A DNA stretch of 64,000 bases from Gordonia shandongensis DSM 45094 (GCF_000423025.1 NZ_KE383969.1:24742-88741), one strand, 5' to 3'. Positions 1 through 8,645 are shown, counted from the first letter of the stretch. The notes: generated from the letters alone by a model not told the origin. Made by a program: numbers and translations.

Positions 1-1662
1 GACCTTCTCGACGATGTTCGGGCGCTCCACCACGCGCTCGACGACGTGGTCGACGGTCTTCTCGACGACCTCCTCGACGATGTTGGGGGCTTCGACGATC
101 CGTTCGACGACGTGGTCGACGACCTCCTCGACGACCTCCTCGACGATGTTGGGCTTCTCGACGCGACGTTCGACGGTGTGGTCGACCGGGTCTTCGATGA
201 TGTCCTCGATGACGTTGGGGCGTTCCACCACGCGCTCGACGACTTTGTCGACGGGCTTCTCGACGACCTTCTCGATGACGTTGGGGCGTTCCACCACACG
301 CTCGACGATGTGGTCGACCGGCTTCTCGACCGGCTTGTCGACGATCCGCTCCACCGGGACTTCGCGGGCCACTTCGACGGTGGTGATCTCGGGTTTCTCG
401 GTGACGAGTTCCACCACGCGTTCGACGACCTTCTCGACCGGCTTGTAGACGATCTTCTCCACCGGGATCTCGAGTTCCTTTTCGACGGGAACTTCGACGG
501 CGTTCTCCTCGGCGACGTCGACGACCTTTTCCACGACGGTTTCGACGGGTTTGTAGACGATCTTCTCGACGGGGACTTCGACGACTTTCTCGACGATCTT
601 CTCGACGGGTTTCTCGACGATCACTTCGACGATCTTCTCGACGGGCTTCTCGACGACTTTCTCGACGATGGATTCGACGGGGACTTCGACGACCTTGTCG
701 ACGATCGTCACGATCGGCTTCTCGACCATGCGTTCCACGGTGACCGGCTTATCGACCACGTCGTCGACGATTTCGACGAGCAGCTTCTCGACCATGCGGG
801 TCACCTCGACGGGGCGTTCGACGATCTCGTCGACGACGGTCACGAGGAGCTTCTCGACCAGCCGTTGGATCTCGACGGGTTTGTCGACGATCTCGTCGAG
901 GATGCTGACGACCGGCTTCTCGACGGTGCGGCCGATCTCGACTTCGGCGTCGACGACCTCGTCGACGACCGTCACGACCGGCTTCTCCACCATCCGCGGC
1001 AACTCGACGGGAACCTCGACGATCTCATCGACCACCGTCACGACCGGCTTCTCCACCGCCCGCGACAACTCGACAGGAACCTCGACGATCTCATCGACCA
1101 CCGTCACGACCGGCTTCTCCACCGCCCGCGACAACTCGACGGGAACCTCGACGATCTCATCGACCACCGTCACGACCGGCTTCTCCACGGAGCGCGGGAC
1201 GTCGACGGGGACTTCGGTGAACTCGTCGACGAAGGTGACGACGGGCTCCTCGACCTGGCGCGGGAGCTCCACCTCGGGTGTCACGACGCGGTCGATGTAG
1301 CTGACGACGGGCTCTTCGACGAGGCGGTGGATGTTCACGGGTTTGTCGACGACTTCGTCGACGACGGTGACGACCGGTCGTTCGACGGTCCGCACCACGT
1401 CGACGGGGGTGTCGACGATGTCGTCGACGACGGTGACGACGGGCTTCTCGATGAGTCGAGAGACGGTGGCGGGTTTGTCGATGATCGTGTCGACGGTGTT
1501 GACGACGAGCCGTTCCACGGTCCGTTCCATCGTCACCGGTACGTCGACGACCTTCTCGACCGGATTCTCCACCAGCCGTTCGACGGTGTATTCACGGTCG
1601 ACGACATTGTCGACGACGTCAAGCGCCGGATTGTTCTCCTGCGGCTTTCCGTCGCTGCCCAT
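1..1662 (-). CDS. Alveolin/articulin-like valine-glutamate-lysine-proline repeat protein (3' part outside window)
   Basis: The frame opens at an ATG at 1662, 4 bases downstream of a strong ribosome binding site (GAGGAGG on the minus strand), and stays open to the window edge, so at least 554 residues are encoded and the C-terminus is missing. After a short N-terminus (MGSDGKPQENN) the protein is almost all repeats. Residues about 15-310 are roughly 22-residue units such as VEKPVVTVVDEIVEVPVEL. Residues about 310-410 are shorter VEKPVEKIVE-type units. Residues about 440-554 are 22-residue units with a PNIVEEVVEK start. Valine or isoleucine alternates with Glu/Asp/Lys, and prolines recur. There is no signal peptide or membrane segment in the visible part. 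The composition resembles the VPV/EKPV repeats of protist alveolins and articulins, which form membrane-skeleton filaments; homology is not shown, and similarity could be convergent. I do not recognise a named bacterial family. A filament-forming or envelope scaffold role is inference. Third codon positions are strongly GC-rich, as in neighbouring genes. Confidence 0.82.
   Translation of the reverse strand, partial: MGSDGKPQENNPALDVVDNVVDREYTVERLVENPVEKVVDVPVTMERTVERLVVNTVDTIIDKPATVSRLIEKPVVTVVDDIVDTPVDVVRTVERPVVTVVDEVVDKPVNIHRLVEEPVVSYIDRVVTPEVELPRQVEEPVVTFVDEFTEVPVDVPRSVEKPVVTVVDEIVEVPVELSRAVEKPVVTVVDEIVEVPVELSRAVEKPVVTVVDEIVEVPVELPRMVEKPVVTVVDEVVDAEVEIGRTVEKPVVSILDEIVDKPVEIQRLVEKLLVTVVDEIVERPVEVTRMVEKLLVEIVDDVVDKPVTVERMVEKPIVTIVDKVVEVPVESIVEKVVEKPVEKIVEVIVEKPVEKIVEKVVEVPVEKIVYKPVETVVEKVVDVAEENAVEVPVEKELEIPVEKIVYKPVEKVVERVVELVTEKPEITTVEVAREVPVERIVDKPVEKPVDHIVERVVERPNVIEKVVEKPVDKVVERVVERPNVIEDIIEDPVDHTVERRVEKPNIVEEVVEEVVDHVVERIVEAPNIVEEVVEKTVDHVVERVVERPNIVEKV
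957..1190 (-). repeat. Tandem 66-bp DNA repeats inside the VEKPV gene
   Basis: The 22-residue protein unit is mirrored by a 66-bp DNA period. The units covering about 1019-1084 and 1085-1150 differ at only a few bases, and neighbouring units on each side diverge progressively. The near-identity points to recent unit duplication by recombination or slippage, and the copy number probably varies among strains. Confidence 0.8.
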
Positions 1663-1820
1663 CGGCCCTCCTCGAGAATCAGTTCTGTCTCCGAAACCCT
1701 CCCATAGGGCTGCGGATTCACGTAGTTGAACCCTTAGATTACGCGGCGCCTCGGGGAACGCGGAGTCGCCGTCGGCCGGGCGGCGGACTCGCGGAGAAGA
1801 CGGGTCGGGATCGACACGCG

Positions 1821-1849
1821 AAAAGACCCCCTCGGGCGAGGGGGTCTTT
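1821..1849 (-). terminator. Rho-independent terminator of the tRNA cluster
   Basis: An 11-bp stem (AGACCCCCTCG paired with its complement, 1824-1847) with a tiny loop is followed on the minus strand by a T run. It sits directly after tRNA-Phe in the direction of transcription and before the promoter region of the repeat-protein gene. Confidence 0.85.
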
Positions 1850-1852
1850 CGG

Positions 1853-1926
1853 TGGCCAGGGCCGGGATCGAACCGGCGACCTTCCGCTTTTCAGGCGGAC
1901 GCTCGTACCAACTGAGCTACCTGGCC
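1853..1926 (-). tRNA. tRNA-Phe (anticodon GAA)
   Basis: The minus strand folds into a full cloverleaf. The acceptor stem is GGCCAGG/CCTGGCC with discriminator A, the D stem is GCTC/GAGC, the anticodon loop is CTGAAAA, and the T arm contains GTTCGATCC. CCA is not encoded. It is the last tRNA of the Lys-Glu-Asp-Phe group. Confidence 0.97.
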
Positions 1927-1957
1927 AGACGGTGCCGGCCAGAAACCGAAACCACAG

Positions 1958-2031
1958 CGACCCTGACGGGACTCGAACCCGCGACCTCCGCCGTGACAGG
2001 GCGGCGCGCTAACCAACTGCGCCACAGGGCC
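1958..2031 (-). tRNA. tRNA-Asp (anticodon GTC)
   Basis: Cloverleaf on the minus strand with acceptor GGCCCTG/CAGGGTC (one G-T pair), discriminator G as usual for tRNA-Asp, anticodon loop CTGTCAC and a standard T arm GGTTCGAGTCC. It lies 31 bases upstream of tRNA-Phe in the same orientation. CCA is not encoded. Confidence 0.97.
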
Positions 2032-2076
2032 TTATTCATTTTGTTGCTCCGAAGACCGTAGCAGACCCTCGTGGCG

Positions 2077-2149
2077 TACCCCCTACGGGATTCGAACCCG
2101 CGCTACCGCCTTGAAAGGGCGGCGTCCTAGGCCGCTAGACGAAGGGGGC
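2077..2149 (-). tRNA. tRNA-Glu (anticodon TTC)
   Basis: Cloverleaf on the minus strand with acceptor GCCCCCT/AGGGGGT, discriminator A, anticodon loop CTTTCAA and T arm GGTTCGAATCC. The Lys-Glu-Asp-Phe order matches the lysT-gluT-aspT-pheU cluster of mycobacteria, but here tRNA-Lys is separated by a protein gene on the opposite strand. Confidence 0.97.
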
Positions 2150-2181
2150 CGGTGTTCCTCGTTGGGAGCGAGACAAACTCT

Positions 2182-2772
2182 ATGTCACGTCTGTGTGAGA
2201 ACACAAATCAGCAGGTCGGAACGGAAAACTGCGTTGCCGGGTCCGCCCCGCCACGAAGCGCTCCGGCCACCGCAGGATCGGCTCGTCGACCCCGGCCCCC
2301 ACTCCCTCCCCAGCAGCCCGATCAGCCCTACCAGCCCCAGCAGCCCTACCAGCCGCCGAAGAAGCGGAAGAAGTGGCCGTGGATCGTCGGGATCATCGTT
2401 GTCGTCTTCATCGCGATCATCGGCGGATGCGCCGCCTTCGTCGGTGGCGTCGCCAACGAGATCGACAAGGAATCCAAGAGCACGGTCGATGTCACCTATC
2501 GCGTCACCGGTGACGGCACCGCCGGGTCCATCGTCTACAGCGATGCGAACTTCAACAGCGCCCAGGACACTGAGGCGTCGCTCCCCTGGGAGAAGAAGGT
2601 GACTCTTACCGGCTTCGGAAAGGTCGCGTCGCTGACCGCGTCGAACTCGTTCGACGGCAACGGAAAGATCACCTGTGAGATCCTCGTCGACGGCACGGTG
2701 AAGAATTCACAGACCGCCAACGGTCCCGGCGCCTCCGCCTCGTGTTCGTACAGCGCCAGTTCTTCGGACTGA
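2182..2772 (+). CDS. MmpS-like membrane protein, orphan, in a tRNA cluster
   Basis: The C-terminal two-thirds fit the MmpS family: one transmembrane helix (about WPWIVGIIVVVFIAIIGG) preceded by a Lys/Arg patch (PPKKRKKW), then an extracytoplasmic beta-rich domain with the family pattern VTYRVTGDGTA, a SLPWEKKV core and two cysteines (ITCEILVDG and SASCSY). A Pro/Gln/Tyr-rich stretch (QQPDQPYQPQQPYQP) precedes the membrane helix. MmpS proteins normally act as accessory subunits of MmpL lipid exporters, but no mmpL lies next to it. The start is uncertain. ATG at 2152 and 2182 are in frame, neither has a convincing Shine-Dalgarno sequence, and the first 45 residues look atypical. A frameshift or an unrecognised start is possible. 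The gene sits between tRNA-Glu and tRNA-Lys, which are on the other strand. Confidence 0.75.
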   Translation: MSRLCENTNQQVGTENCVAGSAPPRSAPATAGSARRPRPPLPPQQPDQPYQPQQPYQPPKKRKKWPWIVGIIVVVFIAIIGGCAAFVGGVANEIDKESKSTVDVTYRVTGDGTAGSIVYSDANFNSAQDTEASLPWEKKVTLTGFGKVASLTASNSFDGNGKITCEILVDGTVKNSQTANGPGASASCSYSASSSD

Positions 2773-2785
2773 CTGAGCAGCGCTG

Positions 2786-2830
2786 ATCGGTCTCGGCCCG
2801 CTCCGACAACGGAGCCGGCCGAGACCGATC
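2786..2830. terminator. Hairpin terminator downstream of the MmpS-like gene
   Basis: A perfect 14-bp stem (GATCGGTCTCGGCC at 2786-2799 with its complement at 2817-2830) begins 13 bases after the stop codon. There is no clear T run. It separates this gene from the convergent tRNA-Lys. Confidence 0.75.
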
Positions 2831-2878
2831 CTCGTTCGTGTGCTCGTTCCCGCCGCCGACGCGACGGCGGCTCATCAG

Positions 2879-2951
2879 TGCCCCCAGCAGGGCTCGAACC
2901 TGCGACCTGCGGATTAAAAGTCCGTAGCTCTACCAACTGAGCTATAGGGGC
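2879..2951 (-). tRNA. tRNA-Lys (anticodon TTT)
   Basis: Cloverleaf on the minus strand: acceptor GCCCCTA/TGGGGGC (one T-G pair), discriminator A, D arm GCTCAGTTGGTAGAGC, anticodon loop CTTTTAA and T arm GGTTCGAGCCC. CCA is not encoded. It is the first tRNA of the minus-strand group. Confidence 0.97.
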
Positions 2952-2983
2952 GTGCGCCCAGAGAGTTTAACGCGACGCCCGAG

Positions 2984-3877
2984 TCAGCCGACGGCGGCCC
3001 GTCGGCGCGTCACCGATCGCACGGCCGACGTGAACTCGGGGATGAAACGCTCGGCACCCATCACACAGCATGCGTGACCACCGTCGACATCGAAACGCTC
3101 GGCGTCGGGGATCCCCGCCACCAGCAGTTCCTGCCGTTCGGGCTCCACCACGCGGTCGCGGGTCGAGACCACCACCGACGTCGGCACGGCCACCTCCGCG
3201 AGCCACGGGCGGGAGTCGAACTCGGCCATCGCGGCGCCGAACGCCCCGTACCGGCTCATCTTCGTGGTCGAGAACTGCCGCAACCCCCAGATCGCCGGAT
3301 GCCGGGACCAGTCGTCGAGCTTCTCGTCCGACGCAGTCGGCATCATCCGCTCGAATCGCCCGAAGATCCGGGACAGCCGCTCCTCCGCCTCGAGCTGCCG
3401 CGGATCGATGCTGCTGAAATACGGTCCGGTGGAGCACAGCACGAGCGAGTCGACACGATCGCGATGCCGATGCCACGCGAGCTGCGCGATGCCTCCGCCC
3501 ATCGAGAATCCGGCCGCCGTGAACGTCTCGATGCCGAGCTGGTCGGCGACGGCGGCGACATCGTCCGCGCAGTCGGTGAGCCGGAAGTCGTCCGAGGCGA
3601 TCCCCCGACCGTGCCACCGGTGATCCATCGTGATCACCCGGAAGTCGCGGTTGAGGATCGGGATGACCGGATACCAGCACAGCAGACCGGTCGTGGTGAC
3701 CGAGTGGAGCAGGAAGACCGTCGGCGCCTCACGCGGACCCGAATCGGTGATGTACGTCTCGCCGCGTCCCGGGAGTTCGAGCCTCCGCCCCTGCGGAAGG
3801 TTCGTCACGGGGTAGGGGCGGACCACGTGGGTGATCCCCCGCCGGAACTTCTCGAAACCAGTACTGACTGCGGACAC
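2984..3877 (-). CDS. Alpha/beta hydrolase
   Basis: A 297-residue protein with a standard alpha/beta-hydrolase fold. The oxyanion region is VFLLHSVTTTG (about 55-64), the nucleophile elbow is GFSMG with Ser125, the acid is probably Asp241 (STRDRVV) and the histidine is His268 (DGGHACC). There is no signal peptide, so it is probably cytoplasmic. The lid region (about 155-225) is helical and Arg/Glu-rich. It resembles the many hydrolases of lipid and xenobiotic metabolism in this group, and no substrate can be assigned. It is transcribed divergently from the next hydrolase, with about 160 bases between the starts; both may share that promoter region but are not close paralogues by eye. Confidence 0.85.
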   Translation of the reverse strand: MSAVSTGFEKFRRGITHVVRPYPVTNLPQGRRLELPGRGETYITDSGPREAPTVFLLHSVTTTGLLCWYPVIPILNRDFRVITMDHRWHGRGIASDDFRLTDCADDVAAVADQLGIETFTAAGFSMGGGIAQLAWHRHRDRVDSLVLCSTGPYFSSIDPRQLEAEERLSRIFGRFERMMPTASDEKLDDWSRHPAIWGLRQFSTTKMSRYGAFGAAMAEFDSRPWLAEVAVPTSVVVSTRDRVVEPERQELLVAGIPDAERFDVDGGHACCVMGAERFIPEFTSAVRSVTRRRAAVG

Positions 3878-4037
3878 GAGACCAAACTACACCCGAAGAC
3901 GGCACCGCCCGGCGACGATGACGGGACCGAGACGCCGACCACACGTTGAGTCCGACCACACGTTCTCCGACCAGACAGGTCAGACTGATCGGCGAATCGG
4001 TCTCACCCGCGGGCGGCATCTGACATACTCCCTCGAC

Positions 4038-4940
4038 GTGATACCGATTGATCGCCCCAAGCTCGAGGGCTCCGTCGCCGTCGGCGACCAGCGTCGTCGC
4101 CGAATCGGATTCTCCGAGTTCGGAGCACCCGAAGGCCCCGCCGTCGTGTGGCTCCACGGAACGCCCGGCGCACGCCGCCAGATCCCGACCGAGGCCCGCG
4201 AGTACGCGGAGGCCCGCGGCTTCCGTCTCATCGGGCTCGACCGGCCGGGCGTCGGCTCGTCCACGGAACACCAGTACGCGTCCATCGCCGACTTCACCGT
4301 CGACTTCCGAACCGTGCTCGACACCCTCGGCATCGACCGCTTCTCGGTGATCGGTCTGTCCGGCGGCGGTCCGTACGCGCTGGCCGTCTCCCACTTCCTG
4401 CCCGACCGGATCGTCTCGACCGGCGTGGTCGGCGGCGTCGCCCCGATCAACGGACCCGACGCGACCTCCGGCGGCGCCGTCGAACTGGCCAAGTTCATGG
4501 TCCCGGTGATGAAGGTGGCGCAACGCCCCGTCGGCAAGCTTCTCAGCACCGCGCTCGGGGTGGCCCGCCCGATCGCCGATCCGGCGATCAGCATCTACGG
4601 CAGACTGTCCCCCGAAGCCGACCGCGAACTGCTCTCGCGCCCCGAGTTCCGCGCCATGTTCCTCGACGATCTGCTCCACGGCGGCAGTCGGCGAATGGAG
4701 GCGCCCTTCGCCGACCTGCAACTCTTCGTGAGCGACTGGGGATTCCGGATCGGCGACGTGCGGGCGCACGTGCACTGGTGGCACGGCGACGCCGACAACA
4801 TCATTCCGTTCTCACACGGCGAGCACATGGTGCGGCTCCTGCCGAACGCCGAACTGCACCACCTCCCCGGCCAGAGTCACCTCAGCGGACTGGGGAACAG
4901 CGTCGAGATGCTCGACGTCCTCCTGAACGCCTGGAACTGA
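4038..4940 (+). CDS. Alpha/beta hydrolase (probable leaderless GTG start)
   Basis: A 300-residue alpha/beta hydrolase. It has an HGTPG oxyanion motif (about 40-44), a GLDRPGVGSS segment typical of the haloalkane dehalogenase/proline iminopeptidase-like branch, the nucleophile GLSGG (Ser108), an acid in HGDADNIIP near residue 253 and a histidine in GQSHLSG near the C-terminus. The frame is open further upstream, but recognisable sequence begins at the GTG at 4038. A possible -10 element CATACT lies at 4024-4029, so the mRNA may start at the start codon. The substrate is unknown. It converges on the CopD gene, leaving 27 bases. Confidence 0.83.
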   Translation: MIPIDRPKLEGSVAVGDQRRRRIGFSEFGAPEGPAVVWLHGTPGARRQIPTEAREYAEARGFRLIGLDRPGVGSSTEHQYASIADFTVDFRTVLDTLGIDRFSVIGLSGGGPYALAVSHFLPDRIVSTGVVGGVAPINGPDATSGGAVELAKFMVPVMKVAQRPVGKLLSTALGVARPIADPAISIYGRLSPEADRELLSRPEFRAMFLDDLLHGGSRRMEAPFADLQLFVSDWGFRIGDVRAHVHWWHGDADNIIPFSHGEHMVRLLPNAELHHLPGQSHLSGLGNSVEMLDVLLNAWN

Positions 4941-4967
4941 CGGGCCCCGCACTCACCGGACCCGAAC

Positions 4968-5870
4968 TCACAGGGGCGGGGTGGTCGCCAGGCCTGCCGC
5001 GATCCCGAGGACCGCGGCCAGCACCGCCAGCTCGCATCCGGCACGAACGATCGACGCGCGTTCGGTCCCCGCGTGCCGACCGGCACGCGGCACCCACGTC
5101 CGACGATGCCGCGCCGCCATCGCGATGAGCACGACGAGCCCCGCGGACTTGGCGAACAGCAGGCGCCCGTACCCCGTCTCCCACAGCTGCGGGCCCACTC
5201 CGAGCTGCGCACCGGCCGCGACGATCCCGGTGACCGTCAGCGCCGCGACCACCGGCAGCGCCCGACGCGAGAACTCCGGCAGGCTCCGCGCCCAGCCGGC
5301 GCGTCCCCGCACGGTCACCACCAGCGCGCCGAGCGACCCGAACCACCAGGCCGCGCTCACCGCATGCACACCGAGGACCACCGGGAGCCACGACGACTGA
5401 CCGCCGTGCCCGGTCACCGACACCGCGATCACGCCGACTCCGGCGATCACCGCCACCACCGACTCCGGCGGGTCGGTCCGAAACCCGGCGACCACCCAGC
5501 ACAGGACGGCCGCCGCGCCCAGCACACCGACGAGCACCGGCAGCCCCGACTCGACGCCTGCGGTCACCTGATCGCCGCGGACGTCGAGCGGCGAGATCCC
5601 GGCGCGTTCGGCCACCTGCAGCCACCCGCCGACAACGCTCCCGATCCCCCACACTCCGGCGGCGACGGTCACGACGATCGGCGACGGCCGCGCCCCCAGG
5701 ACCGGCAGACCGCCGAGTCCCACCAGGAGGCTGACCGCCGCGAGGGTGACCGCACCGACCAGCGACGACGGCTCCGGGTCGGCCAGCAGCCAGCAGGCTG
5801 CGGCACCGACCGCCGCGAGTGTCCCGCCGACGACGACCGCGGTCGCACGGAGTCCGGCGGTGTCGATCAC
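4968..5870 (-). CDS. CopD-family copper import/resistance membrane protein
   Basis: A 300-residue polytopic membrane protein with about eight hydrophobic helices, a C-terminal CopD domain and the typical GHGGQSSWLPVVLGVHAVSAAWWFG-type core in which His residues sit within or next to helices. CopD proteins are inner-membrane partners of periplasmic CopC and move copper into the cytoplasm or to a cuproenzyme. The gene starts 6 bases after the copC stop codon on the same strand, so the pair forms an operon. The visible part is CopD only; no C-terminal caa3-assembly fusion is present. Confidence 0.85.
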   Translation of the reverse strand: MIDTAGLRATAVVVGGTLAAVGAAACWLLADPEPSSLVGAVTLAAVSLLVGLGGLPVLGARPSPIVVTVAAGVWGIGSVVGGWLQVAERAGISPLDVRGDQVTAGVESGLPVLVGVLGAAAVLCWVVAGFRTDPPESVVAVIAGVGVIAVSVTGHGGQSSWLPVVLGVHAVSAAWWFGSLGALVVTVRGRAGWARSLPEFSRRALPVVAALTVTGIVAAGAQLGVGPQLWETGYGRLLFAKSAGLVVLIAMAARHRRTWVPRAGRHAGTERASIVRAGCELAVLAAVLGIAAGLATTPPL

Positions 5871-5876
5871 CGGCGA

Positions 5877-6422
5877 TCAGGAGCGACGGCGCACGAGCAT
5901 CACGACCAGCGACCCGACGATCAGGGCCAGCACCACCACGATGCCGACGACGATCCCGGTGATCGCCAGACCGCTCAGCCCGCCCTCATCGGTCTCGGGC
6001 TCCCAGTCGTCGGCGACCGGGCCCGGCGTCCCCGTGCCCGCCTTGGTGAGCTCGAAGGTCACCTGTCCCTCGACGGGGTGCCCGTCGGCGGAGGTGACGC
6101 GGTAGTTGACCTTGTAGGTACCGACCGGGCCGAGTCCGTCGAGCGCCACCGACATGTCGCGTCCGCTGACGCTCGGCTCACCGCGCTGCCAGAAGTTGTT
6201 GTCCGGGCCGACCACCTTGAGCACGGGGTACGAGGATTTGAGTTCCTCGTTGAACGTGAGGACCACGCGATCGGGCGCCGCGTCGAGCTGTGCGTCCTGG
6301 GCCGGATTCGATTCGACGAGCGCCGAATGGGCGGCCGCGGGACCGGCGACGACGGCGGCGAGCACGGCGAGCATCGCCGACACCACCGCGAACGCCGAGA
6401 GACGGGAGAACAACCTGGACAT
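5877..6422 (-). CDS. CopC-domain copper-binding secreted protein
   Basis: A 181-residue exported protein. A signal peptide (about 1-31, ending AGPAAAHSA) leaves a histidine near the mature N-terminus, the usual Cu(II) ligand position of CopC. The domain carries the family motifs ESNPAQDAQL and DGHPVEGQVTFEL with the second histidine. A C-terminal helix (about 152-175) followed by RRRS anchors it in the membrane, as is usual for actinobacterial forms. I chose the ATG at 6422 because it begins the signal peptide directly. It is the first gene of a copC-copD operon and is divergent from nadE. Confidence 0.88.
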   Translation of the reverse strand: MSRLFSRLSAFAVVSAMLAVLAAVVAGPAAAHSALVESNPAQDAQLDAAPDRVVLTFNEELKSSYPVLKVVGPDNNFWQRGEPSVSGRDMSVALDGLGPVGTYKVNYRVTSADGHPVEGQVTFELTKAGTGTPGPVADDWEPETDEGGLSGLAITGIVVGIVVVLALIVGSLVVMLVRRRS

Positions 6423-6513
6423 ACGCGTACACCTGACCTTGTGAGACGTGACTCCACGGAACACCGAGGCGGCGGGAGCCGCCTGCGATCCATCGTGGCA
6501 CGCCTCGACGCAT

Positions 6514-6519
6514 TAACCT
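6514..6519 (+). promoter_or_regulatory. -10 element of leaderless nadE
   Basis: TAACCT lies 6 bases before the GTG start of nadE, which predicts transcription beginning at the start codon. No Shine-Dalgarno sequence is present. Confidence 0.55.
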
Positions 6520-6525
6520 GAATGC

Positions 6526-8547
6526 GTGTCGCTCTACTCACACGGATTCGTCCGCCTCGCCGCCGCCGTCCCGCAGGTCGCTCTGGCCGATCCGCGGCAG
6601 AACGCGTCCCGGACCGTCGAGCTCATCGACCGCGCACACCGCGAGGCCGTCGCCGTGGTCGCCTTCCCCGAGCTGGGACTGTGCGGGTACAGCGTCGACG
6701 ATCTGGTCCAGCAGGACGCGCTGCTCGACGAGGTGGAGGCCGCGCTCGCGACGGTGGTCGCCGCGACCGCCGACCGGACACCGATCGTGGTGGTCGGGGC
6801 CCCGCTGCGCGTCGACGACGGGCTCTACAACTGCGCGGTGACGATCCATCGCGGCCGGGTCCTCGGGGTGACCCCGAAGTCGTATCTGCCGAACCAGCGG
6901 GAGTTCTACGAGCAGCGGTACTTCGCGGCGGCCCGCGACGCGGTCCGCGACACCGCTCTCGTCGCCGGTCGCCGCGTGCCGTTCGGCACCGACCTCATCA
7001 TCGAGGTGTCCGACGTGCCGGGCCTGCGGATTCACACGGAGGTCTGCGAGGACGGCTGGGTGCCGATCCCGCCGAGCACGTGGGCGGCGCTGGCGGGGGC
7101 GACGGTGCTGATCAACGTGTCGGGCAGCCCGGTGACGGTCGGCAAGCAGAGCTACCGCCGGTCGCTGGTGACCGGGCATTCGGCGCGCTGCGTCGCGGCG
7201 CAGGTGTATGTGTCGGCCGGCTTCGGGGAGTCGACCACCGATCTGGCGTGGGACGGTGACGCGATGGTCGCCGAGAACGGCACCCTGCTGACCCGCAGTG
7301 AGGCGTTCTCGATGGATCCGCAGCTCATCGTCGCCGATGTGGACCTCGATCGCCTCCGGCAGGAGCGGGCGCGGATGATCTCGCTGCGCGACCAGGTCGG
7401 CGACATGGCGGACCGCGTTCGCGCCGTGCGCCGCATCGACGTCACCCTCGGCGTCCCCGACGGCTCCGGACCGCTGCGTCGGCCCGTCCCACGATTTCCG
7501 TTCGTGCCGACGGACGCCGACGACCGCGACGAACGGTGTCGCGAGGTTCTCGCAATCCAGGTGCAGGGGCTCGTCGCGCGGCTGCGGGCCACCGGGATCC
7601 GGAAGGTGGTGCTCGGGGTGTCCGGCGGCCTCGACTCGACGCTCGCGCTGCTCGTCGCGGTGCAGGCCTTCGACACGATGGGGTTGCCCCGCACCGACAT
7701 CCACGCGTACACGATGCCGGGGTTCGCGACGAGCGATGCGACCCTTGCGCGCAGCCACGTGCTGATGGACTCCCTCGGCGTGACGGGGGCCGAACTCGAC
7801 ATCCGGCCGTCGTGCAGGCAGATGCTCGCCGATCTGGGGCACCCGTTCGCCGACGGCGAGCCCGTCTACGACGTGACGTTCGAGAACGTGCAGGCCGGCG
7901 AACGGACGTCGCACCTGTTCCGGCTGGCGAACCATCGCGGCGGCATCGTGCTGGGCACCGGCGATCTGTCGGAGCTCGCGCTCGGCTGGTGCACGTACGG
8001 TGTCGGCGATCAGATGTCGCATTACAACGTGAACGGCAGCGTGCCCAAGACGTTGATCCAGCATCTGATCCGCTGGAAGATCTCGACCGGCCGGTACCCG
8101 GTGGAGACCACCGTCGCGCTGCGGGAGATCCTCGACGATGTGATCTCCCCGGAGCTGGTCCCCGCCGACGCCGACGGGAACGTGCAGAACACGCAGGATC
8201 AGGTGGGCCCCTACGAGCTGCACGATTTCTTCCTCTATCACCTGACCCGGTTCGGTTACCGTCCCGACAAGATCGCGTATCTGGCACAGCAGGCGTGGGG
8301 TGATCGGACGCGCGGGCCGTGGTCGGAGATGATGAGCGACGACGAGCGTCACGAGTACGACGACGCGACCATCGACCGTTGGCTCACCGTCTTCCTCACA
8401 CGGTTCATGGCGAGTCAGTTCAAGCGGACGGCGATGCCCAACGGTCCGAAGATCGGTTCGGGCGGCTCCCTCTCCCCGCGCGGCGACTGGCGCGCACCGT
8501 CGGACGCCCCCGCTGCCGCCTGGCTCCGTCGACTCCACCCCGACTAG
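6526..8547 (+). CDS. nadE: Glutamine-dependent NAD+ synthetase
   Basis: A 673-residue two-domain enzyme that amidates deamido-NAD+ to NAD+ with ATP and ammonia taken from glutamine. The N-terminal nitrilase-like glutaminase domain (about 1-300) carries the catalytic triad: Glu49 in FPELGLCGY, Lys in [13 protein letters not shown], and Cys in EVCEDGW. The C-terminal synthetase domain (about 340-640) has the ATP pyrophosphatase signature [10 protein letters not shown] and the conserved [20 protein letters not shown] segment. Length and motifs agree closely with M. tuberculosis NadE. The GTG start sits just after a -10 element. It is the last step of NAD biosynthesis in the cytoplasm. Confidence 0.97.
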   Translation: MSLYSHGFVRLAAAVPQVALADPRQNASRTVELIDRAHREAVAVVAFPELGLCGYSVDDLVQQDALLDEVEAALATVVAATADRTPIVVVGAPLRVDDGLYNCAVTIHRGRVLGVTPKSYLPNQREFYEQRYFAAARDAVRDTALVAGRRVPFGTDLIIEVSDVPGLRIHTEVCEDGWVPIPPSTWAALAGATVLINVSGSPVTVGKQSYRRSLVTGHSARCVAAQVYVSAGFGESTTDLAWDGDAMVAENGTLLTRSEAFSMDPQLIVADVDLDRLRQERARMISLRDQVGDMADRVRAVRRIDVTLGVPDGSGPLRRPVPRFPFVPTDADDRDERCREVLAIQVQGLVARLRATGIRKVVLGVSGGLDSTLALLVAVQAFDTMGLPRTDIHAYTMPGFATSDATLARSHVLMDSLGVTGAELDIRPSCRQMLADLGHPFADGEPVYDVTFENVQAGERTSHLFRLANHRGGIVLGTGDLSELALGWCTYGVGDQMSHYNVNGSVPKTLIQHLIRWKISTGRYPVETTVALREILDDVISPELVPADADGNVQNTQDQVGPYELHDFFLYHLTRFGYRPDKIAYLAQQAWGDRTRGPWSEMMSDDERHEYDDATIDRWLTVFLTRFMASQFKRTAMPNGPKIGSGGSLSPRGDWRAPSDAPAAAWLRRLHPD

Positions 8548-8577
8548 CTCCACCCCGTCTGGCCGCCGAGAGCACTG

Positions 8578-8618
8578 TGCCGTATTTCGTTACCCGATTC
8601 GGGTCACGAAATACGGCA
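8578..8618. terminator. Long perfect palindrome between convergent genes
   Basis: TGCCGTATTTCGT at 8578-8590 pairs perfectly with its complement at 8606-8618, with an inner ACCC/GGGT pairing and a short loop. It lies between the convergent ends of nadE and the acyltransferase and would act as a bidirectional terminator. The AT-rich centre of the arms is unlike a normal GC-clamp terminator. Confidence 0.7.
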
Positions 8619-8645
8619 GTGACATACGGCGGTGAGGTGCGGCGG

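Noticed and set aside
957..1190. Possible CRISPR array from the regular repeats
   Set aside because: The repeats run through the spacers without unique spacers and encode protein; there is no array pattern.
46..1707. Long plus-strand Asp/Leu/Val-rich open frame over the repeat gene
   Set aside because: It arises from the same codon-biased repeats read in reverse. The minus-strand frame has the ATG, ribosome site and repeat-bounded N-terminus.
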